From NCBI GenBank assembly GCA_050184415.1, contig JBFXAJ010000003.1, positions 1-64,000 of the forward strand: a stretch of 64,000 nt of DNA, in the 5' to 3' direction. Below are positions 9,860-18,353 of the stretch, piece after piece. This DNA is from JADLGL01 sp050184415. Lineage in GTDB: Bacteria; Pseudomonadota; Alphaproteobacteria; Rhizobiales; Kaistiaceae. How positions within the stretch are numbered: the stretch's first letter is position 1; the number at the start of each line of letters is the position of its first letter. The notes under the pieces were generated by a model. It did not search any database, was not told where the DNA came from, and worked only from the letters and a program-made list of their open reading frames with translations. Both the position numbers and the translations under genes were made by a program.

Positions 9860-10037
9860 ATAGCACTCCCGCGGCCGCGGACCTCTTCGGTCACGGCTCT
9901 CGCCAAGCCTCTTCTGTCGGAGGCTCCCCCTCCATCGTGGGCACCCTCCTTATCAGCGGATTTGAGGTCCGCCAATGCCAGGGCCGTGAGGCGGCGGGAC
10001 GCGGGGATAAGCCGCTACGGACAACGCGGGACAAGCC

Positions 10038-10070
10038 GAAACCCCCGAGCCAGACGGGCTGGCTCGGGGG
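10038..10070 (-). terminator. Strong hairpin downstream of a secreted-protein gene
   Basis: Perfect eleven-base arms at 10042-10052 and 10060-10070 (CCCCCGAGCCA / TGGCTCGGGGG) around a seven-base loop. On the minus strand it lies 60 bases past the stop of the gene at 10131 and is followed by only three Ts, so it is a probable terminator. The rest of the 9860-10130 gap holds the presumed promoter region of mcl and nothing else recognised. Confidence 0.6.
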
Positions 10071-10130
10071 ACGGTGCCCCGGAGGTGGCACCCCGAGGGC
10101 GGAGCGGCCGCCCTCGATCAGGCTTCGGGC

Positions 10131-10586
10131 TTAGGGAGCCGGCGGCGGGGTCGGCGTCATGGGCGCCGGCTCGGGCAGCATCGGGGCGGCTCCCGGCGCC
10201 GCGGCGTCGTCACCCGCGGCGAAGATGTCGTCGATGATCACGCCGCAATATGCGGCGACGTCGGCGGCATAGGTGGTGCCCGCCTCGAGGATGACGTTGC
10301 AGCGCTGCACGAGCTCAGTCAGCTGCTCCGGCGTCCACACCGCGATGGCCGCGCCGATAACGGCCGGATCGGTCGCGGTGGTGTCGACTTCGAGATCGCC
10401 AAACGGATCCTCGACCGCGACCGTCGCCGTGGTGAAGTCGCCGGCGCCGACCGCTTCCGCGTCGATGGCGAGGGCGTCGATCGTGGCCCGCCAGTCTGCC
10501 TGTGCGAAGGCTGACCCTGCCGAGAGCGCGGTGGCAAGGGCGATGCCGGCGGCGGTCGTGATCAAAAGGTTCGGCTTGAGATTCAT
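10131..10586 (-). CDS. Small exported protein with acidic body and proline-rich tail
   Basis: 151 residues from ATG 10586; an in-frame ATG at 10601 would add five residues. The signal peptide is clear (hydrophobic TTAAGIALATALSA, cleavage at AFA-QA). The mature part is acidic and Ala/Thr-rich, with two cysteines (in VQRCNV and AAYCGV) about 22 residues apart that could form a disulfide, and ends in a Pro-rich tail (MTPTPPPAP). No domain recognised. Several other short exported alanine-rich proteins in this window look similar in style. Confidence 0.7.
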   Translation of the reverse strand: MNLKPNLLITTAAGIALATALSAGSAFAQADWRATIDALAIDAEAVGAGDFTTATVAVEDPFGDLEVDTTATDPAVIGAAIAVWTPEQLTELVQRCNVILEAGTTYAADVAAYCGVIIDDIFAAGDDAAAPGAAPMLPEPAPMTPTPPPAP

Positions 10587-10798
10587 TCGTCTGCTCTCCA
10601 TGGACCCCTCCAGCGCCCGGCAAACGGCAAAGCCCCCGATCGGTTCCGAAGATTTCTCAAAAAATCATTGTATGCCAATGCCTTAGTTAGGACAATCGAT
10701 CGCCATGTGATCGCCCGATTGACCGGTTTCCGCGGGCGGCATGCCGTTCCGCCTGCTAAGGATGCGGGGAAAATCACGCGCATCGAAGGCAGGGTCGG

Positions 10799-11953
10799 GT
10801 GCCGGACAACGATAGCGGGCAGAAGTTCGTCCTCGGCCTCGACGGCGGCGGGGTGCGCGGCGTGATCACGCTTGCCTTCCTCGAGCGCATCGAGGCCATC
10901 CTTGGCGCAGGCGATCCCGCCTTTCGGCTCGCCCACCGCTTCGATCTGATCGGCGGGACGTCGACGGGTGCGATCATCGCGACCGGGCTTGCCCTCGGGC
11001 TCCGCGCGTCTGAGCTGAAGGCGGTCTATTTCCGCCTTGCGCCGCGCGTCTTCGCCCGCTCGCGGTTCCGCGTGAAGCTGATCCAGAGCCTCTTCGACGC
11101 CACCGCGCTCGAAGAGGAGATCCACGCCATCGTCGGCGATCTCCGGATCGAGTCCCCGAATCTCCGCACCGGCCTCGCCATCGTCATGAAGCGGCTCGAC
11201 ACCGGCAGCCCGTGGCTGATCTCGAACAACCCCGGATCGCGCTACTGGGATGACCCGGCCGACGGCTCGCATGTCGGCAACCGGCATTTCCGCATTGCCG
11301 ATCTCCTCCGCGCATCGACCGCGGCGCCCTACTATTTCGCACCGCACGAGGTGGCGATCGTGGAGGGCGAGCCGCCGGGCCTTTTCGTCGATGGCGGGGT
11401 CACCCCGCACAACAACCCGATCCTCGCGCTCCTGCAGCTCGTGACCGTTCCCGCCTACGGCTTCGGCTGGCCCGTCGGGGAGCGGAGGCTGCACTTCGTC
11501 TCGATCGGCACCGGGCTCCACCGCCAGCGGCTGAGCGCCGCGTCGGCGCGGCGGACGCCCGCCGCAGCGCTCGCAGTCGAGGCGCTGCGCGGCATGTCGA
11601 ACGAGGCCGGGGATCTGGCGACGACGACCATGGAGCTGCTGGGCCGCACCGACACGTCATGGCCGATCAATGGCGAGGCCGGCGACCTCCAAGGGTTCCG
11701 GCTGACGCGCGAGCCGCTCTTCACCTTCCAACGCTACAATGTCCGCCTCGATCGCGAGTGGCTGCGCAGCGAGCTCGGCCTTGCTTTGGACGCCGGGACG
11801 GTCGAGCGCCTCACCCAGCTCGACAATGCCGGCGATCTTGCGCTGCTCCACGAAATCGGAACTGCGGCGGCGGAGCGTTTCGTGCGTCCGGAGCATTTCG
11901 CCACGCCCTCGGCGCTGGCCGGCGCGGAAAGCTCGGCGACGCCGATGCGATGA
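10799..11953 (+). CDS. Patatin-like phospholipase
   Basis: 384-residue lipid acyl hydrolase of the patatin family, GTG start. The oxyanion hole GGGVRG is at residues 16-21, the nucleophile is S55 in GTSTG and the catalytic aspartate is D198 in the DGG motif, followed by HNNP. There is no signal peptide or transmembrane segment, so it should act in the cytoplasm on membrane lipids. Patatins of this type occur in some CBASS and other defence systems, but no nucleotidyltransferase gene is next to it here, so a housekeeping lipase is equally likely. Confidence 0.88.
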   Translation: MPDNDSGQKFVLGLDGGGVRGVITLAFLERIEAILGAGDPAFRLAHRFDLIGGTSTGAIIATGLALGLRASELKAVYFRLAPRVFARSRFRVKLIQSLFDATALEEEIHAIVGDLRIESPNLRTGLAIVMKRLDTGSPWLISNNPGSRYWDDPADGSHVGNRHFRIADLLRASTAAPYYFAPHEVAIVEGEPPGLFVDGGVTPHNNPILALLQLVTVPAYGFGWPVGERRLHFVSIGTGLHRQRLSAASARRTPAAALAVEALRGMSNEAGDLATTTMELLGRTDTSWPINGEAGDLQGFRLTREPLFTFQRYNVRLDREWLRSELGLALDAGTVERLTQLDNAGDLALLHEIGTAAAERFVRPEHFATPSALAGAESSATPMR

Positions 11954-12005
11954 TTCACGCACGCCGTCCGCACCGTAATCTTCCCGCGCCAGCGCGAACG
12001 CGCCG

Positions 12006-12512
12006 TCATGCTCCGGCGATTGCGACCGCTATCCAGAATGCGAACGCCGCCGACGGAATCAGCGGATTGAGCCACCGCGTCCAGCGGCTCCGGCGCCCGG
12101 TGCTTCCCGACGGGAGATAGAAGGCGGCGAAGACGGGGTCCCGGAGAAGCAGCGCCTTGAGGCGCTCGAGCCCGCCGGTCATGCGCCACGTCACGATGAA
12201 GAACGCCACGCAGTACGCCAGCGCGAGGGCGACGAGCGCGAGGCGCGCCGAGACGAGAAAGGCGCTCGGCGCTTCCGGGACATGTGAGGTGAAGAACGCC
12301 CCGGCGAGAAACGCCTGCGCCACGATGAACGTATTGAGCCGGTGTTGCAGCAGCAGGTCCGCCGCCTGGTGGTAGGCGACGGCGCGGTCAAAGCGGGCCC
12401 GCGGCGTGTCGCCGGGAAACTCGGCGGTTGGCGGGCCGAGCTGTTCGAACGGATCGTGCAAGGGGTTTTCGATGCGGTTGAATTTCTGACCCCGCGATGC
12501 TGCGGCAGGCAT
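12006..12512 (-). CDS. Membrane protein of unknown function
   Basis: 168 residues with three hydrophobic segments: FIVAQAFLAGAFF, a long one in ALVALALAYCVAFFIV, and the C-terminal FAFWIAVAIAGA. The N-terminal 60 residues are hydrophilic, with a helical Arg/His-rich stretch. No family recognised. It is convergent with the patatin gene (52 bases apart) and divergent from the ABC-2 permease gene. Confidence 0.65.
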   Translation of the reverse strand: MPAAASRGQKFNRIENPLHDPFEQLGPPTAEFPGDTPRARFDRAVAYHQAADLLLQHRLNTFIVAQAFLAGAFFTSHVPEAPSAFLVSARLALVALALAYCVAFFIVTWRMTGGLERLKALLLRDPVFAAFYLPSGSTGRRSRWTRWLNPLIPSAAFAFWIAVAIAGA

Positions 12513-12660
12513 GGCGAGCGGGCAAGGCCTGGCAAGTGTCGCTGGGTTCCCACAGCGATACGGAACAGAGCCGCGAAGTCCGGGACCGTCCGACCAGGCT
12601 CATCCCTTGTGCAAGTGAGTACTCACATCTATTGTGCAGCCTCGTCTTGGAGGACATGCC

Positions 12661-13773
12661 ATGAACCCCGTTCTGCAACGCCTCGTCCGCAGACCCACGT
12701 TCCCGCCGGCGCTCATCCTGCCGACGGTCATCATGCTGATCTTCTCGTTCTTTGCCCTCTCCGCGGCCACCGACCCCCAGCGGGTGATGCCCGTGGTGTC
12801 GCTCGGGATCGTCGACCTCGATTCCGCGTCGCCGGCGCCGATCGGTCCCCGGCTCGCGGCCGGGCTCGACCAGGCGCTGCCGATGTCGGTCGTGTCGTTT
12901 GCGGCCGAAGCGGACGGCCGGAGGGCGCTCGACGAGGGCGACGTCGTCGCCCTACTCGTCATCCCCGAGGGATTTGCGGCCTCGCTCGGACAGGGCACGC
13001 CGGCGACCTTGCCGATCATCGTCAGCCAGCATTTGTCGCAACTGGAGGGCCAGCTTGTGACCACGCTCCCCGTCCAGCTGCAGGCGGTGATCGGCGGGGC
13101 GGTTTCGGCGCTCGCGGGAGGAGCGGCGAATCCGCCGCCCGCCCCGATGGTGACCGTCGTACCCGAGTTCCTCCACGCCGCTCCGAATCCGACCGCCCTT
13201 GTCGCGCCGGCAGTCATGCTGCAGGCGACGTGGCTGGCGGGCTTTGTCGGCGCGCTTCTCGTCTTCATCACCACGCGCGGCGAGCGCACGCGCGAGGCCG
13301 CACTCACCGTCTCGATGTTCAGGAGCGTCGTGCCGCTGGTCGCAACCGCGCTCGCCAGCCTGGTCCTCGCCATCGTCGTCTCCTGGACCACCGGCCTTTG
13401 GGGCAGCGTCTTCGTCATCTGGGGCGTGGTCTGGGTTTCGGCGGCGGCGGTGGCGCTGCTCTTCCTCGGCCTCTTTTCGCTCCTCAGCTTTGCCGCCATC
13501 GTGATAGTGCTGCCGACGGTCTTCTATCAGGCAGCGCTTGCCGGAGCGCAGGCTCCGATCGCCGCCCTGCCGGACTGGCTGCGCTGGGCAGCGGATGCGG
13601 TTCCGTTCTCCGCCGTGGTGGAAGGCTATCGCTGGGCGCTGATCGGCGGGCCCGACAGCTGGAACCCATGGGGTACGATGCTGATCATCGCTGCCATCGG
13701 CCTTGCTCTCGTCTGGATCGGCACCTTCGTCCACGCGCGCCTCCGTCGGGTGACGATTGCCGCGGCGACCTGA
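12661..13773 (+). CDS. ABC-2 type / YhgE-Pip-like membrane permease
   Basis: 370 residues from the ATG at 12661. It has one N-terminal transmembrane helix, a soluble extracytoplasmic region of about 150 residues, then five or six helices in the C-terminal half, which is the ABC2_membrane_3 / DUF3533 layout. The motif LPDWLRWAADAVPFSAVVEGYR near the end resembles that of ABC-2 permeases. No ATPase gene is adjacent, so it either borrows one or belongs to the ATPase-free group. The overlapping TetR gene suggests substrate-induced control. Confidence 0.75.
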   Translation: MNPVLQRLVRRPTFPPALILPTVIMLIFSFFALSAATDPQRVMPVVSLGIVDLDSASPAPIGPRLAAGLDQALPMSVVSFAAEADGRRALDEGDVVALLVIPEGFAASLGQGTPATLPIIVSQHLSQLEGQLVTTLPVQLQAVIGGAVSALAGGAANPPPAPMVTVVPEFLHAAPNPTALVAPAVMLQATWLAGFVGALLVFITTRGERTREAALTVSMFRSVVPLVATALASLVLAIVVSWTTGLWGSVFVIWGVVWVSAAAVALLFLGLFSLLSFAAIVIVLPTVFYQAALAGAQAPIAALPDWLRWAADAVPFSAVVEGYRWALIGGPDSWNPWGTMLIIAAIGLALVWIGTFVHARLRRVTIAAAT

Positions 13774-14446
13774 CGAAACGCCGCCCGAGGCGGTCGACCC
13801 GACGCTCGCCGCAGCGGCATCAGCCATCGCCGATGCCGTCGAGGCCGCCGAGGGACCGATGACCGCCAGGAAGCGGCTCATCGTCGAGGCCGCGGTGATC
13901 TGCTTCGCCGAGAAGGGCTTCGAGGCGACGCCGACGATCGAGATCGCCAGGCGCGCCGGCGTGGCGGAAGGGACCATCTTCCGCCACTTCGAGAACAAGA
14001 AGGACCTGCTTCTCCGTCTCGTCAGACCGCTGGCGGCCAACGTCGTGCTTCCGGCGGCGCTGGACGAGCTCGCCGGCGTCATTGCCGAATCCGGCGGCGA
14101 CATCCGCCTGATCATGCGGACGATGATGCTCCGGCGCGTCGCGTTCGCGCGCCTCCACGCGCCGCTGATCCGGATCATCCTGCAGGAGCTGCCGTTCCAT
14201 CCGGAGCTCCGGGCCTTGCTGCACCAGGAGGGCGAGAGGTTCCGCGCGGCGGCCGAGGCCGTGCTGACGCCCCATGCCGCGACATCGGGGCTGCGCCCGG
14301 ACCAGGTGGTTCGCCTTTTCGCGTCCGTTGCCGGCAGCTATGTCATCCTCCGGGTGATCTTTGCGCCGGACCTCGACTGGAACGATGAGGACGAGGTCGA
14401 CGCGACCGTCCGCTTCGCGCTTCGCGGCTTTGGACTGGAGGCATAG
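13757..14446 (+). CDS. TetR family transcriptional regulator
   Basis: 229 residues from a TTG start that overlaps the end of the permease gene by 17 bases; a later ATG at 13859 (195 residues, preceded by GAGGGA) is an equally good start and would place the helix-turn-helix nearer the N-terminus. The TetR DNA-binding domain is plain: RLIVEAAVICFAEKGFEATPTIEIARRAGVAEGTIFRHF, here cited in two halves around residues 40-78. The C-terminal ligand domain is typical. Likely represses its own operon with the permease. Confidence 0.86.
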   Translation: MPRRPDETPPEAVDPTLAAAASAIADAVEAAEGPMTARKRLIVEAAVICFAEKGFEATPTIEIARRAGVAEGTIFRHFENKKDLLLRLVRPLAANVVLPAALDELAGVIAESGGDIRLIMRTMMLRRVAFARLHAPLIRIILQELPFHPELRALLHQEGERFRAAAEAVLTPHAATSGLRPDQVVRLFASVAGSYVILRVIFAPDLDWNDEDEVDATVRFALRGFGLEA

Positions 14447-14571
14447 TCCCGCTCGTTGCTTGCGGATGGTCCGCGGTTCGGAGACGATCGGCCGTGACGG
14501 CCCGACGGTCCCGCCTGCGCGAGGTGGGACCGGAACAACGAAGGCGGTTCCGCCTGACAGGAGAGCGGCGA

Positions 14572-14958
14572 TTGCCGGAGCAACGCCAGACCAGCGCCCA
14601 CAAGATCCCGGCCGACCGGAAGCCGGCGGGCGCCAGCAGCCGCTACCTCCGGCAGCGCCTGACGTCGATCCTGCTCCTGCCGCTCGCGCTCATCGCCATC
14701 GGCCTCGGCGTGATGGTGCTGGGGGCGGACTATCTGACGGTCCGGAGCGTGCTGCGCCATCCGGTGGTCGGCATCGTCATCTTCGCCTTCATTGCGCTCG
14801 CCGCCTATCACATGACGCTCGGCATCATCGAAATCGTTGAGGACTACGTCCATCGGCCGTCCTGGCAACGCGCCGCCGTCATCGCCGCGATCGGCTATGC
14901 GGCGCTGGTGGTCGCGGGCTCGGGCTACGCGATCCTGAGACTGAGCTTCGGGAGCTGA
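14572..14958 (+). CDS. sdhD: Succinate dehydrogenase membrane anchor subunit
   Basis: 128-residue anchor of complex II with three transmembrane helices (about 29-50, 60-80 and 100-122). The family pattern is seen in RQRLTSILLLPLAL, GADYLTVRS and YHMTLGIIEIVEDYVH, where the first His is the expected haem ligand. The TTG at 14572 was chosen because it follows AGGAGAG at ideal spacing and gives the usual length; the GTG at 14494 would add an Arg-rich 26-residue extension. Four bases before sdhA. No sdhC is found upstream, where TetR sits. Confidence 0.85.
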   Translation: MPEQRQTSAHKIPADRKPAGASSRYLRQRLTSILLLPLALIAIGLGVMVLGADYLTVRSVLRHPVVGIVIFAFIALAAYHMTLGIIEIVEDYVHRPSWQRAAVIAAIGYAALVVAGSGYAILRLSFGS

Positions 14959-14961
14959 AGC

Positions 14962-16788
14962 GTGGCGGATCCGACTTCCGTGACCGGGGCGCCGGGCGTC
15001 CTTGGCCGCGCCTACCCGCTCATCGACCATGAGGCCGACGTCGTGGTCATCGGCGCCGGCGGCGCCGGTCTTCGTGCCGCCGTTGCCGCCGCCGAAGCCG
15101 GGCTCCGCGTCGCCTGCGTGACGAAGGTGTTCCCGACCCGCAGCCATACGGTGGCGGCGCAGGGCGGCATCTCGGCCGCACTCGGCAACATGGGCGAGGA
15201 CGACTGGCGCTGGCACATGTTCGACACCGTGAAGGGGTCCGACTGGCTTGGGGACCAGGACGCGATCGCGTTCCTCTGCCGGGAAGCGCCGTCGGCGGTC
15301 TATGAGCTCGAGCACTACGGGGTGCCGTTCTCGCGGACCGGCGACGGCCGTATCTACCAGCGCTCGTTCGGCGGCATGACCACGCATTTCGGCGAGGGCC
15401 GGGCACAACGCACCGCGGCGGCGGCGGACCGGACGGGCCACGCCATCCTCCACACCCTCTACGGCCAAGCGCTGCGCCGGAAGGTCGCGTTCTTCATCGA
15501 GTATTTCGCGATCGACCTCCTGATGGAGGACGGCGTCTGCCACGGGGTGGTCGCGCTCTCCCTCGCCGACGGCACGCTGCACCGCTTCCGCGCGCATCGC
15601 ACGATCCTCGCCACCGGCGGCTACGGCCGCGCCTATGCCTTCTGCACCTCCGCGCATATCTGCACCGGCGACGGCGCGGGGATGGCAATCCGGGCCGGGC
15701 TGCCGGTCCAGGACATGGAATTCGTGCAGTTCCATCCGACCGGGCTCTACGGCCACGGCATGCTGATCACCGAGGGCGCGCGCGGCGAAGGCGGCTACCT
15801 CGTCAACGCCGAGGGCGAGCGCTTCATGGAGCGCTATGCGCCGCACTCGAAGGATCTCGCCTCCCGGGACGTCGTCGCGCGGGCGATCGCACTCGAGATC
15901 CGCGCCGGCCGCGGCACCGGCCCGAAGCGCGACCATGTCCTCCTGAAGCTCAGCCACATCGACCCGAAGGTCATTAAGGAACGCCTGCCGGCGATCAGCG
16001 AGACCGCCCGGATCTTCGGCGGCATCGACGTCACCAGGGACCCAATCCCGGTGGTGCCGAGCGTCCACTACAATATGGGTGGCGTGCCGACGAACCGTCA
16101 TGGCGAGGTCGTGACCAAGGTCGGCGGTGATCCCGACGTCGTGGTGCCGGGATTGCTGGCGATCGGCGAAGGCGCCTGCGTGTCGGTCCACGGTGCGAAC
16201 CGGCTCGGCTCCAACTCGCTGGTTGATCTCATAGTCTTCGGCCGCGAGGCGGGACGGCGCTGCGCGGCGATGATCGGAAAAAATGCCGCGCTGCCGCGGA
16301 TCGCGGAGGCGGCTTCGGACGTTGCCCTGCAGCGTCTCGACCGGCTCCGCCACGCTTCCGGCGGCACCCCGACCGCGACGCTGCGGCGGAGGATGCAGAC
16401 GGCCATGCAGGAGGACTGCGGCGTGTTCCGCACCGAGGAGAGCCTCGCAGACGGTGTCCGCCGCCTTCACAAGATATGGGCCGGCAGCGACGACATCCGT
16501 GTCAGCGACCGGTCACTGATCTGGAACAGCGACCTGGTCGAGACGATGGAATACGAGAACCTGATCGTGCAGGCGGTTGCGACGATCGAGGCCGCCCGGT
16601 TCCGGACCGAGTCCCGCGGGGCCCACGCCCGCGAGGATTTTCCGCAGCGCGACGACGCCAGCTGGCTCCGCCACAGCCTCGCCTTCGTGGACGATGCAGA
16701 GCGCACCGTCCGGCTCGACGACCGGCCCGTTCACCGTCAGGCCAACGGAGACGCTCCCACCTTCGAGCCGCAGGCGAGGGCCTATTGA
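14962..16788 (+). CDS. sdhA: Succinate dehydrogenase flavoprotein subunit
   Basis: 608-residue FAD subunit of complex II; oxidises succinate to fumarate on the cytoplasmic face. GTG start 3 bases after sdhD. GAGGAG (31-36) binds FAD; H62 in RSHTVAAQGG is the covalent FAD site. The active-site region FHPTGLYGHGMLITEGARGEGG and the substrate-binding SVHYNMGGVPTN and GANRLGSNSL are all present. The C-terminus (LDDRPVH...ARAY) is a little divergent from the usual LDYRPVH form. Its stop overlaps the TTG start of the next small gene. Confidence 0.95.
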   Translation: MADPTSVTGAPGVLGRAYPLIDHEADVVVIGAGGAGLRAAVAAAEAGLRVACVTKVFPTRSHTVAAQGGISAALGNMGEDDWRWHMFDTVKGSDWLGDQDAIAFLCREAPSAVYELEHYGVPFSRTGDGRIYQRSFGGMTTHFGEGRAQRTAAAADRTGHAILHTLYGQALRRKVAFFIEYFAIDLLMEDGVCHGVVALSLADGTLHRFRAHRTILATGGYGRAYAFCTSAHICTGDGAGMAIRAGLPVQDMEFVQFHPTGLYGHGMLITEGARGEGGYLVNAEGERFMERYAPHSKDLASRDVVARAIALEIRAGRGTGPKRDHVLLKLSHIDPKVIKERLPAISETARIFGGIDVTRDPIPVVPSVHYNMGGVPTNRHGEVVTKVGGDPDVVVPGLLAIGEGACVSVHGANRLGSNSLVDLIVFGREAGRRCAAMIGKNAALPRIAEAASDVALQRLDRLRHASGGTPTATLRRRMQTAMQEDCGVFRTEESLADGVRRLHKIWAGSDDIRVSDRSLIWNSDLVETMEYENLIVQAVATIEAARFRTESRGAHAREDFPQRDDASWLRHSLAFVDDAERTVRLDDRPVHRQANGDAPTFEPQARAY

Positions 16789-17129
16789 GGCCCCTGTCTC
16801 AGACGCTCGCCGGGTTGGCCGCAGCGGCCGCGTTCGGCTTTCAGCACCTGGCCGTGGCGCAGCCGATCGAGCAGGCCGTGCTCGAGCAATGTTCGGCGGA
16901 ACTCGGGCTGACCATCGAGGAATGCTCCTGCACCCTCGAGACGGCGCGCCCGCAACTGACGGAGCGGCAGATCGCCTATTTCCTCGTTCGCACCGCGCGC
17001 GACGAAGCGGAGGTGGCACGGATGCGAACCTTCATGCCGCTCCGGGAAAGGCTGCCGATCCTCTTCATCGTCATGAGGGCGGTCGAAACCTGCGCGCCGG
17101 ACAAGGACGTCGACCTCCCCGCCTCCTGA
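16785..17129 (+). CDS. Small exported cysteine-containing protein inside the sdh operon
   Basis: 114 residues. A TTG at 16785 overlaps the sdhA stop by four bases (TTGA) with GCGAGGG just upstream, and this start gives a complete signal peptide (MRPLSQTLAGLAAAAAFG, cleavage near AVA-QP). The mature protein has four cysteines (EQCS, EECSC, ETCAP) and a helical stretch LTERQIAYFLVRTARDEAEVARM. No family recognised. The coupling to sdhA suggests a periplasmic role linked to this operon, or merely shared transcription; it separates sdhA from sdhB by about 110 codons. Confidence 0.72.
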   Translation: MRPLSQTLAGLAAAAAFGFQHLAVAQPIEQAVLEQCSAELGLTIEECSCTLETARPQLTERQIAYFLVRTARDEAEVARMRTFMPLRERLPILFIVMRAVETCAPDKDVDLPAS

Positions 17130-17240
17130 TCCTCGCCGATCCGTGACCGGCCGTCGCGGGACAAGGCATTGTGTCGCCGCTCGCTTTGGTGATTGTGGCG
17201 GACGAACCGGTGCTTCCCTGGCGCCGGAAGAGGACGTCCG

Positions 17241-18020
17241 ATGGTTTCCTTCCGCCTGCCGCGCCGATCCAAGCCCGACGAGGGCCGGACTTGGCCGCAG
17301 CCCGACGGCAGCGGGGAGCGCCGGACGCTCCGCGTCTATCGTTACGATCCCGATCGCGACGCGAATCCGCGGATCGACACCTACACGGTGGACGCGGATG
17401 ACTGCGGTCCGATGGTCCTCGACGCCCTCGTCAAGATCAAGGACGAGGTCGATCCGACGCTGACCTTCCGCCGCTCCTGCCGCGAGGGCATCTGCGGGTC
17501 CTGCGCGATGAACATCGACGGCGCCAACACGCTGGCCTGCATCCACCCGCTCGAGGACACGGACGCCGCGATCAAGGTCTACCCCCTGCCGCACCAGCCG
17601 GTCGTGAAGGACCTCGTCCCCGATCTCACCAATTTCTACGAGCAGCACGCCTCGGTCGAGCCGTGGCTCCACACCAATGATGACGCGCCGGCGGACGAGT
17701 TCCGCCAGACCGAAGGCGAACGCGCGAAGCTCGACGGGCTCTACGAGTGCATCCTCTGCGCCTGCTGTTCGACCGCGTGCCCGAGCTACTGGTGGAATGC
17801 CGACCGCTTCCTCGGACCGGCGACGCTGCTCCAGGCCTATCGCTGGATCTCCGACAGCCGCGACGAAGCCGCGGATGAGCGGCTCGACGACCTGGACGAC
17901 CCGTTCAAGCTCTACCGCTGCCGGACGATCCTCAACTGCGCGCCCGCCTGCCCGAAAGGCCTCAATCCCGCCGAGGCGATCGCCGACATCAAGCAACTCC
18001 TGGTCGATCGCAGCGACTGA
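17241..18020 (+). CDS. sdhB: Succinate dehydrogenase iron-sulfur subunit
   Basis: 259-residue electron-transfer subunit of complex II. ATG 17241 with a GGAAGAGG ribosome site gives the usual length; the frame upstream is not protein-like. The [2Fe-2S] cysteines are C80, C85, C88 and C100 (CREGICGSC...LAC). The C-terminal domain has the ECILCACCSTACPSYWW cluster (C170, C173, C176 and C180) and NCAPACPKGLNP for the [4Fe-4S] and [3Fe-4S] centres. Last gene of the sdh group; 111 bases after the small exported ORF. Confidence 0.95.
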   Translation: MVSFRLPRRSKPDEGRTWPQPDGSGERRTLRVYRYDPDRDANPRIDTYTVDADDCGPMVLDALVKIKDEVDPTLTFRRSCREGICGSCAMNIDGANTLACIHPLEDTDAAIKVYPLPHQPVVKDLVPDLTNFYEQHASVEPWLHTNDDAPADEFRQTEGERAKLDGLYECILCACCSTACPSYWWNADRFLGPATLLQAYRWISDSRDEAADERLDDLDDPFKLYRCRTILNCAPACPKGLNPAEAIADIKQLLVDRSD

Positions 18021-18022
18021 CG

Positions 18023-18181
18023 TCAGTCCCGCTCGCCCTTCCGCGGCGGCTTTCCGGGATGGGTCGGGACGAAGGCCGGGGGATCGCTGGCCGGAAAGCT
18101 CTCCTCGGCCGCCTCGTCGATCTCCTCCTCGCGCGGCGGACCTTCGTCCTCCGGATAGGGAGGCTTCCTGGGATCGTTCAT
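18023..18181 (-). CDS. Small acidic proline-rich conserved protein (52 aa)
   Basis: A 52-residue frame on the strand opposite sdhB, from ATG 18181. It reads MNDPRKPPYPEDEGPP, an acidic run, then EEIDEAAEESFPASDPPAF and a short basic tail. The ESFPASDPP motif recurs in small uncharacterised alphaproteobacterial proteins, from memory, which is the main reason for calling it. It is highly charged, likely disordered at both ends, and has no signal or membrane segment. It is convergent with sdhB, with stops 2 bases apart. Confidence 0.68.
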   Translation of the reverse strand: MNDPRKPPYPEDEGPPREEEIDEAAEESFPASDPPAFVPTHPGKPPRKGERD

Positions 18182-18353
18182 GCTCTTCCCCAATCTGTTT
18201 TGCGGGTCTCAGGTACCGAGGCTTGTCCGTCGGGCCCTAGGACGGTATCTCGCCCCTTGACCAACGCCGATGCCCGAAAGAGGCTGCATTTGGGCTTTAG
18301 CCGAGCAAAGGCGGCCCGATCTGAAATGCAGTGGCCGAGAGAGGTTTTTGCGG

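Noticed and set aside
10799..11953. Patatin gene as the effector of a CBASS-type defence system
   Set aside because: No cyclic-nucleotide synthase or accessory gene lies next to it.
12342..13862. 506-codon frame overlapping the ABC-2 permease in another frame
   Set aside because: Arg/Pro/Gly-rich shadow; the permease frame has membrane helices and a proper start.
14338..16470. 710-codon open frame antisense to sdhD and sdhA
   Set aside because: It is a mirror of the high-GC sdhA codon pattern, rich in His/Asp/Arg/Gly, with no domain and no ribosome site.
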